A DNA stretch of 64,000 nt from positions 1 through 64,000 of the forward strand of contig JARLJH010000036.1 of assembly GCA_031291305.1 (NCBI GenBank). The letters run 5' to 3'. This DNA is from Rhodoferax sp. (GTDB lineage Bacteria; Pseudomonadota; Gammaproteobacteria; Burkholderiales; Burkholderiaceae_C). Below the pieces are notes generated by a model, which did no database searches, was not told the origin of the DNA, and was given only the letters and a program-made list of their open reading frames with translations. Below are positions 9,401 through 18,606 of the stretch, one piece after another. Position 1 is the first letter of the stretch. Each line of letters begins with the position of its first letter. The position numbers and the translations under genes are program-made.

Positions 9401-9514
9401 GGAGCAACCAAATCCAAATGTACTTCGCCCGCCGGGGCGAGACCCGGCCTGCCGCCGTCCCACGGCAAGTAAGGCAAGTAACCCCTTCCTACCCACCCCA
9501 CAAAGGAAAACACC

Positions 9515-10768
9515 ATGACCACCACCACCGACATCAGCACCCTGCGCATCAACGGCCAGCGCCTTTGGGACTCTTTGATGGAACTCGCCAAAATCGGCGA
9601 AACCCCAAAAGGCGGTGTCTGCCGCCTAACCCTCACCGACCTCGACAAACAAGGTCGTGACCTCGTCACGAAATGGGCGCGCGAGGCGGGCCTGACAGTG
9701 ACCATCGACAAAATCGGCAACGGCTTCATGCGCCGCCCAGGCCGCAATAACGCCTTGCCACCGATCGTCACCGGCAGCCACATCGACACCCAGCCCACTG
9801 GCGGCAAGTTCGACGGCAACTACGGTGTGCTGGCGGGCATGGAAGTCATGCGCACCTTGAACGACCACAACATCCAGACCGAAGCCCCGGTGGAGGTGAG
9901 CTTCTGGACCAACGAAGAAGGCTCGCGTTTTGTGCCGGTGATGATGGGCTCAGGCGTGTTCTCCAAAACCTTCACGCTGGAGCACGCCTACGCCGCTAAG
10001 GACATTGATGGCAAGACGGTCGGTGAGGAGTTGGCACGCATTGGTTACATCGGTGACCAGGAACCCGGTGACCACCCGATTGGTGCATTTTTTGAGACCC
10101 ACATTGAGCAGGGTCCGGTGCTCGAAGACAACGATGTGACGATTGGCGTGGTGCAAGGTGTTCTGGGCATCCGCTGGTTTGACTGCACCGTCACCGGCAT
10201 GGAAGCCCACGCCGGCCCGACCCCGATGGCGCTGCGCAAGGACGCGATGCAAGTCGCCACCCACATCATGCAAGAGGTGGTCGCTACCGCCATGCGCCAC
10301 CAGCCCCATGGCCGTGGCACGGTCGGCATGGTGCAAGTGTTTCCCAACAGCCGCAACGTGATTCCGGGGCGCGTCAAATTCTCCATCGACCTGCGCAACA
10401 GCACCGATGCGCTGGTGGACACCATGGCAGATGAAGTCAAAGCCTTTGCCGCCAGCATCAGCGCCAAAACTGGCCTGAATGTCCAGATCGACCTAGTATC
10501 GAGCTACCCGGCCCAAGCCTTCCACGACGACTGCAAAAACGCCGTGGCCAGCGCGGCAGCCAAGCTCGGCTACAGCAACATGCCAGTGGTCAGCGGTGCA
10601 GGGCACGACGCGGTCTACATGGCCAAGCTCGCGCCTACCGGCATGATTTTCATCCCCTGCTTGAACGGCATCAGTCACAACGAGATTGAGAGCGCCACGC
10701 CCGAGCACATTGCCGCGGGTTGCAACGTGCTGTTGCATGCGATGCTGGAGCGGGCTGGGGTGGTTTAA
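9515..10768 (+). CDS. N-carbamoyl amino acid amidohydrolase (beta-ureidopropionase type, M20 family)
   Basis: The 417-residue zinc hydrolase belongs to the hydantoinase/carbamoylase family (AmaB/HyuC/PydC-like). Metal-site segments are GSHIDTQPTGGKFDGNYG, FWTNEEGSRF and GAGHDAVYM. EAHAGPTPM and GISHNEIE belong to the dimer and lid region. In this operon it would hydrolyse N-carbamoyl-beta-alanine or N-carbamoyl-beta-aminoisobutyrate to the beta-amino acid, CO2 and ammonia, completing the reductive pathway. The ATG follows an AAAGGAAA ribosome-binding site. The 676-base repeat-rich gap before it is unusual for an operon member. Confidence 0.92.
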   Translation: MTTTTDISTLRINGQRLWDSLMELAKIGETPKGGVCRLTLTDLDKQGRDLVTKWAREAGLTVTIDKIGNGFMRRPGRNNALPPIVTGSHIDTQPTGGKFDGNYGVLAGMEVMRTLNDHNIQTEAPVEVSFWTNEEGSRFVPVMMGSGVFSKTFTLEHAYAAKDIDGKTVGEELARIGYIGDQEPGDHPIGAFFETHIEQGPVLEDNDVTIGVVQGVLGIRWFDCTVTGMEAHAGPTPMALRKDAMQVATHIMQEVVATAMRHQPHGRGTVGMVQVFPNSRNVIPGRVKFSIDLRNSTDALVDTMADEVKAFAASISAKTGLNVQIDLVSSYPAQAFHDDCKNAVASAAAKLGYSNMPVVSGAGHDAVYMAKLAPTGMIFIPCLNGISHNEIESATPEHIAAGCNVLLHAMLERAGVV

Positions 10769-10920
10769 GGCTGCTTCTGTCAAGAAGCTGATCGATAACG
10801 CGGCGCACCCACGAAATGTGTCATTGTGTCGCCGGATTTACGTCTGCTTCATTGGCCGCTTACATCGCGCAGATAGAGTCATGACACCGCGGATCTGCCG
10901 CACACTTGGATAAATCTGTC

Positions 10921-11175
10921 ATGAAAAAAACTGCGCTTGCGTTCACCCTCTTGGCCTCACTCGGTCTGGCATACGCCGACAACGCTCCACCACCGGGCGG
11001 TGGTCCCAAAAAAAACGCCGCGCTGGATGCTGCCTTGAAAGAATGCTCAGCCTCAATCATCAAAGACAGTAATGGTCGGCCCGACATGTCCGCGATGGAT
11101 GCCTGCATGAAAGCCAAGGGCTTCGAAAAACCGTCCAAACCACCGGCAGGCGGACCTCCTCCGAATGGCAACTGA
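10921..11175 (+). CDS. Small secreted Pro/Gly-rich protein of unknown function
   Basis: The 84-residue product starts with a clear signal peptide (MKKTALAFTLLASLGLAYA). The mature part is about 65 residues: a NAPPPGGGPKK linker, a short helical segment with two cysteines (LKECSASI and MDACMKAKGF), and a second Pro/Gly tail ending PPAGGPPPNGN. The two cysteines could form one disulfide in the periplasm. A start 15 bases earlier is possible, but the signal peptide favours 10921. It lies between the pyrimidine operon and the convergent lipase foldase gene, and I see no functional link to either. Confidence 0.6.
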   Translation: MKKTALAFTLLASLGLAYADNAPPPGGGPKKNAALDAALKECSASIIKDSNGRPDMSAMDACMKAKGFEKPSKPPAGGPPPNGN

Positions 11176-11176
11176 G

Positions 11177-12151
11177 CTATTCGTAGGCAGCTAACCGAGG
11201 GAGTTCTGCCTCGCTGAACAAGCTTTGCTGTAACTGGGTCAGGCTCGCTCGTCGTTCAGATTCTGTGGCGTTGCTGCTGGCTTGCAGCAATTTGTCACGC
11301 GCGTCCCGGTAGTTGGCGATGCGGCTTTTCCAGGTAGCCTCATCCCGATCCACGTCCGCCAAGCGGGTGGCAGCTTGGGGGTCCAGCTCTTTGGCCCGCA
11401 TGCGGTAGATGTCGTCCTCGCTGGCACCTTGGGCACGCATGTCCGTGGCTTGTTGCTCGATACGCACCACCACGTTGCTGGCCTCGCGCTCGGCGCGCAG
11501 GGCCGCCGGAAGAGCTGCGTCCAACGCGGCGAGCTGCTGTTTCTTTTGTTCGGCGTTCAGGGCTGGGTTCTGGCTGATCTCCAGGCGGCTCACAGCATCC
11601 ATGTCGTAGGCATCTTCAAAACCGAACATGCCCTGATTTTCGTCAGCGCTGAAGTGTTGGGAACGCAAGGCTTGCACAGCCAACATCCGGCGGCGAATCG
11701 CTGCCACAGCACTGCCTGAGAGATCCGGCTTGTTTTCCAAACCGACAAGATCGCGCTTGAATGCAATATACCGATCCAGCAGTTGCTGGGCTTTTTGCGC
11801 CTGGGGGACAGGTAGCCGTCGCTGCAATTCGCTGCGGATCTGGGTCGTGATGGCCTCCACGCTTTGTTCGCCCACTGTGCTCAGGTAGTAGTCAAACATA
11901 CGCCTGAGTTCGCCGTAGGCCAAGGCACCTGATCCCTCGGCTTCACTGCCGCTAAGCGAGGTCTGCAAGTCGCCATCTGGCAAGGTGCCCTGCAAGGATC
12001 GGGCAAACGGTTTGGGCTCGCTAGTTTGTGCCTGCGGGGCCAAAGTGACGCCCGTGCGCTGATCGCTTTGTTGCCAGTAGTACAGCCCTGCCGCCATCAG
12101 GGCCAATGCGCACAAGCCCAGCAAGGCATGGGCAGCACTGATGTGTCGCAT
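11177..12151 (-). CDS. lifO: Lipase-specific foldase (Lif)
   Basis: The protein has 324 residues with one N-terminal membrane anchor (LLGLCALALMAAGLYYW), a flexible linker, and a helical chaperone domain. The Lif motif RxxFDYxLS appears as RRMFDYYLST, and MFGFEDAYDMDAVSRLEI and LPAALRAERE are typical of the family. Lif proteins sit in the inner membrane and fold the partner lipase in the periplasm before type II secretion. The gene starts 10 bases after the lipase stop. A GTG two codons earlier is an alternative start. Confidence 0.9.
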   Translation of the reverse strand: MRHISAAHALLGLCALALMAAGLYYWQQSDQRTGVTLAPQAQTSEPKPFARSLQGTLPDGDLQTSLSGSEAEGSGALAYGELRRMFDYYLSTVGEQSVEAITTQIRSELQRRLPVPQAQKAQQLLDRYIAFKRDLVGLENKPDLSGSAVAAIRRRMLAVQALRSQHFSADENQGMFGFEDAYDMDAVSRLEISQNPALNAEQKKQQLAALDAALPAALRAEREASNVVVRIEQQATDMRAQGASEDDIYRMRAKELDPQAATRLADVDRDEATWKSRIANYRDARDKLLQASSNATESERRASLTQLQQSLFSEAELPRLAAYE

Positions 12152-12161
12152 AGGCACTTGC

Positions 12162-13589
<1,428 letters not shown>

Positions 13590-14591
13590 ATGCATGTGAA
13601 ACCATTCACCCGTCGTCAAGCTGTGGTTCTGGGCGCATCCCTGCTGGCCCTGGCCCCCGGCCTGACTTTCGCCCAAGCCAAGCTCAAAGTGGCCGCCGTC
13701 TACACCGTGCCGTTTGAGCAGCAATGGGTCAGCCGCCTGCACCTTGCGCTCAAGGCCGCTGAAGCGCGTGGCGAGATCGAATACAAGGCCTCAGAGAACG
13801 TCAGCAACGCCGACTACGAACGCGTCATGCGCGAATACGCCACGGGTGGCAACCAGCTGATCGTCGGCGAAGCCTTTGCCGTGGAAGCCGCCGCACGCAA
13901 GGTGGCCAAGGATTTCCCCAAGGTGTCGTTCCTGCTGGGCTCCAGCGGCAAACCGCAAGCGCCTAACTTCAGCGTGTTTGACAACTTCATCCAGGAGCCT
14001 GCTTACCTGACCGGCATGATCGCTGGCGGCATGACCAATAGCAACCAGATTGGTATGGTTGGCGGCTTCCCCATCCCTGAGGTGAACCGCCTGATGAACG
14101 CCTTCATGATGGGTGCCAAAGAGGTCAACCCGAAGGTGGAATTCAGCGTCAGCTTCATCAACAGCTGGTTTGACCCACCGAAAGCCAAGGAAGCCGCTTT
14201 TGCCATGATCGACAAGGGCGCCGACGTGATGTATGCCGAGCGTTTTGGCGTCAGCGATGCCGCCAAAGAAAAGGGCAAGCTGGCCATTGGCAACGTGATC
14301 GACACGCAGGCGCAGTACCCCGACACCGTGGTGGCTTCGGCGCTGTGGCACTTTGAGCCCGCTGCTGACCGCGCCATCAAGCTGGTCAAAGAGGGCAAGT
14401 TCACCGCCGAAGACTACGGTCAATACGCCATGATGAAGTACAAGGGCTCGTCGCTGGCGCCTCTTGGCACGTTTGAGAAGAAGGTGCCCGCAGCCCTCAT
14501 GGCCAAGGTCAAGGCCAAGGAAAAAGCCATTGTGGAAGGCAAGTTCAGCGTCAAGGTGGACGACGGCCAGCCCAAGTCAAGCGCCAAATAA
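13590..14591 (+). CDS. BMP-family ABC transporter substrate-binding protein (nucleobase/nucleoside)
   Basis: The protein has about 333 residues. It starts with a twin-arginine-like leader (FTRRQAVVLGASLLALAPG) cleaved near TFAQA and continues as a PnrA/BMP domain: LKVAAVYTVPFEQQW, VGEAFAVEAAARKVAKDFP, NFSVFDNFIQEPAYLTGMIA. The family binds nucleosides or nucleobases. The ATG at 13590 is preferred because GGAG lies six bases upstream; an earlier ATG overlaps it. It is followed by a double ATPase and two permeases, the standard BMP-type transporter set, and then a CodA-family deaminase, which points to a pyrimidine base or its analogue as cargo. Confidence 0.92.
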   Translation: MHVKPFTRRQAVVLGASLLALAPGLTFAQAKLKVAAVYTVPFEQQWVSRLHLALKAAEARGEIEYKASENVSNADYERVMREYATGGNQLIVGEAFAVEAAARKVAKDFPKVSFLLGSSGKPQAPNFSVFDNFIQEPAYLTGMIAGGMTNSNQIGMVGGFPIPEVNRLMNAFMMGAKEVNPKVEFSVSFINSWFDPPKAKEAAFAMIDKGADVMYAERFGVSDAAKEKGKLAIGNVIDTQAQYPDTVVASALWHFEPAADRAIKLVKEGKFTAEDYGQYAMMKYKGSSLAPLGTFEKKVPAALMAKVKAKEKAIVEGKFSVKVDDGQPKSSAK

Positions 14592-14612
14592 GCGCGACTC
14601 GCCGCACGCTGC

Positions 14613-16190
14613 GTGAGCGAACCTGTTCTGACCCTGTCGGGCATCACCAAGCGCTTTGGCGACTTGGTGGCCAATGACAACATCTCGCTGGACATCAGCC
14701 CCGGCGAGGTACTGGCCTTGCTGGGCGAAAACGGCGCGGGCAAATCGACGCTGGTGTCGATCCTGTTTGGCCACTACACCGCCGACGCAGGCGAAATCCG
14801 CGTGGCAGGCAAGCTGCTGCCGCCGGGCGACCCGCGCGCTGCGTTGGCCGCAGGTATTGGCATGGTGCACCAGCATTTCACGCTGGCTGACAACCTGAGC
14901 GTGCTCGACAACGTGATGCTGGGCACCGAACCGCTGTGGCAACCGTTTACCCAGCACCGTGAAGCGCGCGACAAACTCATCGCTGTTGGTCTCGAATTTG
15001 GCCTGAATGTGGACCCGAAGGCGAAGGTTGGCAACCTGTCGGTGGGCGAGCGCCAGCGCGTCGAGATTCTGAAAGCGCTGTACCGTGGCGCGCGCATCCT
15101 GATTCTGGACGAGCCGACCGCGGTGCTCACCCCGCAAGAATCTGAAAGCCTTTTTGAGGTGTTAGCCCAGATGGTTTCTCAGGGTCTAGCTATTATTTTT
15201 ATCAGCCATAAACTGGGTGAAGTGCTGCGCGTCTCCAGGCGCGTGGCCGTGCTGCGTGGCGGCAAGCTGGTGGCCGAGGCGCTCGCCAAAGACTGCACAC
15301 AGGTGCAGTTGGCGCAGTGGATGGTCGGCCACGCCGTAGCGCCGCCTGAGCGGCACCCAGCGCAAAACATTGGTGAGGCCGTGTGTGTGCTGGATCAAGT
15401 GAGCACGACTGCGCAACGTGAGCAACTCAACCAGGTGTCCCTCACGCTGCACAGTGGCGAGATCGTGGCCATTGCCGGGGTCTCGGGCAACGGCCAGGTG
15501 GCGCTGGCCGAATTGCTGTGCGGCACCCGGCAGGCCACATCCGGTCAGGTGACTTTTTTGGGTCAACCCCTGCCACAGCACCCGGCAGAGTTGGTGGCCC
15601 TGGGCGTGGCGCGTATTCCCGAAGACCGTCACGCCGTGGGCGTGGTGGGCGACTTGCCGGTGTGGGAAAACGCCGTGTCCGAGCGCCTGCGCAGTCCGGC
15701 GTTTTCACGCTTTGGCTGGGTGCGCCGAGCCAGAGCCCGCGCTTATGCCAAACGGGTGATGGAGGCTTTTGATGTGCGCGGCGGCGGCCCGCTGGTGGCG
15801 GCACGGTCGCTCTCCGGTGGCAATATGCAGAAGCTTATTCTGGGCAGAGCCCTGATGCAGCCTGAATCTACAGCTATGGATACTCAAGCGAACCCAGCGT
15901 CTGCAAACGCGGCCAAGGTGCCGCGCCTGATCATCGCCCACCAGCCCACCTGGGGGCTGGACATTGGTGCCGTGGCCTATGTGCAGGCGCAACTGATCGC
16001 CGCCCGAGATGCCGGTGCAGCGGTGCTGGTGATCTCGGACGACCTGGACGAAGTGCTGACGCTGGGCGACCGTGTGGCGGTGATGCATGCCGGGCAGATG
16101 ACGGCTGCCCAACCCGCGACGGACTGGACTCGCGAGGCCATTGGCCTGGCAATGGCCGGTGTGGCCGCCCACGACAAGGCAGCGGCATGA
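14613..16190 (+). CDS. ABC transporter double ATP-binding protein (NupO/YufO type)
   Basis: The 525-residue protein has two ABC domains. Domain 1 has Walker A GENGAGKST, signature LSVGERQRVEI and Walker B ILILDEPTAVLTP. Domain 2 has a degenerate Walker A (GVSGNGQ), signature LSGGNMQKLILGRAL, and LIIAHQPTWGLDIGA in place of the Walker B Glu, as is normal for this family. Between GRALMQP and LIIAHQP lies an extra Ala/Ser/Thr-rich stretch of about 20 residues. The GTG start follows the binding-protein gene by 21 bases, and the stop overlaps the next start (ATGA). It powers the nucleobase importer. Confidence 0.92.
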   Translation: MSEPVLTLSGITKRFGDLVANDNISLDISPGEVLALLGENGAGKSTLVSILFGHYTADAGEIRVAGKLLPPGDPRAALAAGIGMVHQHFTLADNLSVLDNVMLGTEPLWQPFTQHREARDKLIAVGLEFGLNVDPKAKVGNLSVGERQRVEILKALYRGARILILDEPTAVLTPQESESLFEVLAQMVSQGLAIIFISHKLGEVLRVSRRVAVLRGGKLVAEALAKDCTQVQLAQWMVGHAVAPPERHPAQNIGEAVCVLDQVSTTAQREQLNQVSLTLHSGEIVAIAGVSGNGQVALAELLCGTRQATSGQVTFLGQPLPQHPAELVALGVARIPEDRHAVGVVGDLPVWENAVSERLRSPAFSRFGWVRRARARAYAKRVMEAFDVRGGGPLVAARSLSGGNMQKLILGRALMQPESTAMDTQANPASANAAKVPRLIIAHQPTWGLDIGAVAYVQAQLIAARDAGAAVLVISDDLDEVLTLGDRVAVMHAGQMTAAQPATDWTREAIGLAMAGVAAHDKAAA

Positions 16191-17248
16191 GGCTCGAAAA
16201 GCGCACCCAGAATTCCAACGTGGCGCTGGCTCTGGCGCCGCTGGGCGCGGTGGCTTTCACCCTGGCCATCAGCGCGCTGCTGGTGTTGTGGGCCGGTGCG
16301 CCCGTGGGCCAGACCTATGGGTTGCTGTTCAAGGGCGGCTTTGGTTCGGTGTTTGCCATCTCCGAGACGCTGACCCGCGCCATCCCGCTGATGCTCACCG
16401 GTCTGGCTGCGGCGGTAGCCTTCAAGGCGCGGCTGTTCAACATTGGCGCCGAGGGTCAGTTGTACGCCGGTGCGCTGGCGGCGGTGGCCGTGGGTGGTTT
16501 GCATGGCGGCACTGGTTTTGATTTGCCACCGGCCTTGCTGTTTGTACTGATGATGCTGGCCGCCGCACTGGCAGGTGCCTTGCTGCTGCTGGGACCCGCG
16601 CTGATGAAAGCCAAATTGGGCGTGGACGAGGTGGTGACCACGCTGTTGCTGAATTTCATCGTGCTGCTATTGGTGTCCTGGATGCTCGACGGCCCGATGA
16701 AAGACCCGACTGCCATGGGCTGGCCGCAAAGCGTGGCGCTGGTGGGTGATCTGGAACTGTCCAAACTGATCCCGCAAACCCGCGTGCACACCGGCCTGCT
16801 GTGGGGCATCAGTCTGGCCGTGGGCTTGTGGGCGCTGATGAAATACACGGTGCTGGGTTTTGACATCCGCGCTGTCGGGGCCAACGCCCGCGCCGCCGCC
16901 TTTGCCGGGGTGTCGGTGACGCGCACGGTGGTGCTGGTGGCCATGCTCTCAGGCGGATTGGCCGGGCTGGCCGGGGCTATCGAAGTCGCCGGACGCACCA
17001 GCTACCTGACGCTGGACATGTCACCGGGCTATGGTTACAGCGGCATCGTGATTGCCATGCTGGCCGGGCTGCACCCGCTGGGCGTGGTAGCGGGCAGCGT
17101 GTTTGTGGCCGGTATCCTGGTGGGGGCCGACAGCATGAGCCGCGCCGTCGGTGTGCCCACCTACATTGCGGATGTGATCGTCGCCACCTCGCTGATTGCG
17201 GTGCTGATTGCCACGCTGCTGACGCAGTATCGGGTGCGGTGGAAATGA
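16187..17248 (+). CDS. ABC transporter permease 1 (NupP/YufP type)
   Basis: The 353-residue integral membrane protein has about nine to ten hydrophobic helices. Family segments include LTRAIPLMLTGLAAAVAFKA, LFNIGAEGQLYAGALAA, DEVVTTLLLNFIVLLLVSW and FDIRAVGANARAAAFAGVSV. It forms half of the inner-membrane channel of the BMP-type importer. Translation is coupled to the ATPase gene by a 4-base overlap. A 409-base gap with two stem-loops separates it from the second permease, which is unusual because these genes normally abut. Confidence 0.92.
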   Translation: MRLEKRTQNSNVALALAPLGAVAFTLAISALLVLWAGAPVGQTYGLLFKGGFGSVFAISETLTRAIPLMLTGLAAAVAFKARLFNIGAEGQLYAGALAAVAVGGLHGGTGFDLPPALLFVLMMLAAALAGALLLLGPALMKAKLGVDEVVTTLLLNFIVLLLVSWMLDGPMKDPTAMGWPQSVALVGDLELSKLIPQTRVHTGLLWGISLAVGLWALMKYTVLGFDIRAVGANARAAAFAGVSVTRTVVLVAMLSGGLAGLAGAIEVAGRTSYLTLDMSPGYGYSGIVIAMLAGLHPLGVVAGSVFVAGILVGADSMSRAVGVPTYIADVIVATSLIAVLIATLLTQYRVRWK

Positions 17249-17336
17249 GTGACGCGCTCGCCCTGATGTTGCTCGCACCGACACTCTCTGGCGGTATGAC
17301 CTCTCGCGAACGCTTCACTTTGAAACCCGCAAGGCA

Positions 17337-17396
17337 GACCCTGTGCGCAGCTTCCTCATACTGGCGTACCAGAAATCGTCAGCCGCGCACAGGGTC
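17337..17396 (+). repeat. Conserved-loop stem-loop E
   Basis: The arms 17337-17355 and 378-396 of the same kilobase pair over 12 perfect bases (GACCCTGTGCGC) and then imperfectly to 16 of 19. The 22-base loop begins TCATAC, has an inner CTGG/CCAG pair and ends GAAATC. It faces stem-loop D. Confidence 0.75.
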
Positions 17397-17499
17397 CACC
17401 TCGCTGGCGCCTTGGGCACTGATGAATACCTGCAATCAAGCCACGCTTCGGCTGTCCTGCCCTTGGTCTTCAAAAACCATCCAATCGTCAACGAACGTC

Positions 17500-17575
17500 G
17501 CGCGATGGCCGGATGGGGTGGCCGCAGATTTCTGGTACCCCAGTATGAGGCGGACGCCCCATCCGGCCAGCGCGC
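17500..17575 (-). repeat. Conserved-loop stem-loop D (inverted)
   Basis: The arms 17500-17525 and 17550-17575 pair at 23 of 26 positions (core TGGCCGGATGGGG). Read on the minus strand, the loop begins TCATAC, holds CTGG/CCAG and ends GAAATC. Apart from one central base it is identical to the loop of stem-loop E, while the stem is unrelated. Confidence 0.8.
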
Positions 17576-17657
17576 AGCGCCGGACCAACGTATCTGCCAA
17601 CAACTCTTCGGCGCCTGAATTACTGCTTAGCATGCAAAAAAACAAAGCATCTGCCCC

Positions 17658-18581
17658 ATGACAGAATTCCTCGACATCCTCGCCAACACCGCCTTCTGGG
17701 TGGCGGTGCTGCGCATTGCCACACCGTTGATTCTGGGTACGCTAGGCGTCTTGTTGTGCGAACGCGCCGGTGTACTGAACCTGGGGATCGAAGGCATCAT
17801 GGTCGCCGGCGCCTTTACCGGCTGGCTGACGGTGTATGCCGGTGCGCCACTATGGGCTGGCGTGGCGGTGGCAGCGCTCACGGGTGCTTTATTCGGCCTG
17901 CTGCACGCGTTTTTGACCGTTGGGCTGGCATTGTCACAGCACGTCTCGGGGCTGGGCATCACCCTGCTGGCCACGGCACTCAGTTCTTATGGCTACCGGG
18001 TGAGCTTTGCCAAGGTTTCCACGCCGCCGACCATCACGCCATTTGCCGAGATGCACTGGCTGCCGATTCCCGTCCTCTCGCAGCAAACTGCGCTGACTCT
18101 GCTGGCCTTGCTGGCGGTGCCGGTCACGGCCTACCTGTTGTTCAAGACACCGATCGGGCTGGCGGTACGCATGGTTGGCGAAAATCCGCAGGCCGCTGAA
18201 GGCCAGGGCCTGTCCGTCGGCAGAGTGCGCACCGGTGCCATCGTGGCAGGCTCGGCGCTGATGGGCGTGGCTGGTTCGTTTTTGACGCTGTCGGCCTTTA
18301 ACGCCTTCTTCTTCAACATGGTTAACGGGCGTGGCTGGATCTGCGTGGCGCTGGTGGTGTTTGCCTCTTGGCGACCGGGCAAGGCGCTGCTGGGCGCACT
18401 GCTGTTTGCATTTTTTGACGCGCTGCAACTGCGCCTGCAACAGATGGGTGACGCCCTGCTGCCCTACCAGCTGTACCTGATGCTGCCGTATGTGTTGTCC
18501 ATCGTGGCGCTTGTTCTGGTGGCGCGCAAGGCCAGCTATCCGCAGGCGCTGATGAAACCGTACCGCAAGGGCGAACGCTGA
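17658..18581 (+). CDS. ABC transporter permease 2 (NupQ/YufQ type)
   Basis: The 307-residue membrane protein has about eight helices. Family segments are ATPLILGTLGVLLCERAGVL, NLGIEGIMVAGAFTGWL, HVSGLGITLLATALSSYGYR and VRMVGENPQAAEGQGLSVGR. It completes the channel of the BMP-type importer with the first permease. The deaminase gene starts 25 bases downstream in the same direction, which ties transport to base deamination. Confidence 0.92.
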   Translation: MTEFLDILANTAFWVAVLRIATPLILGTLGVLLCERAGVLNLGIEGIMVAGAFTGWLTVYAGAPLWAGVAVAALTGALFGLLHAFLTVGLALSQHVSGLGITLLATALSSYGYRVSFAKVSTPPTITPFAEMHWLPIPVLSQQTALTLLALLAVPVTAYLLFKTPIGLAVRMVGENPQAAEGQGLSVGRVRTGAIVAGSALMGVAGSFLTLSAFNAFFFNMVNGRGWICVALVVFASWRPGKALLGALLFAFFDALQLRLQQMGDALLPYQLYLMLPYVLSIVALVLVARKASYPQALMKPYRKGER

Positions 18582-18606
18582 TATCCAACCACCAAGAGCA
18601 CCCACC

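Larger units (their letters stand above)
8839..9514. other. 676-base gene-free stretch made of repeats
   Basis: No credible gene is present between the FosX-like gene and the amidase. The stretch holds a strong stem-loop at 8968-9040, about 170 bases of unassigned A+T-richer sequence, and a widespread Burkholderiales-type repeat from about 9226 to 9400. The last 100 bases lead into the ribosome-binding site AAAGGAAA of the amidase. It splits the pyrimidine operon, so the last gene may have its own promoter. Confidence 0.7.
17249..17657. other. 409-base insertion-like gap between the two permease genes
   Basis: The stretch interrupts an otherwise tight transporter operon and contains no credible gene. 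It carries two stem-loops in opposite orientation (17337-17396 and 17500-17575), about 100 bases apart, with the same loop ends. Such a gap between NupP and NupQ genes suggests that a mobile or repeat unit entered the operon. Confidence 0.7.

Noticed and set aside
8835-9518. Long open frame (227 codons) between the FosX-like gene and the amidase
   Set aside because: It runs through a 24-bp hairpin and a widespread intergenic repeat, and its product is of low quality with no domain resemblance.
17239-17661. 140-codon open frame between the permease genes
   Set aside because: It reads through both stem-loops, starts inside the upstream permease and lacks any recognisable protein pattern.
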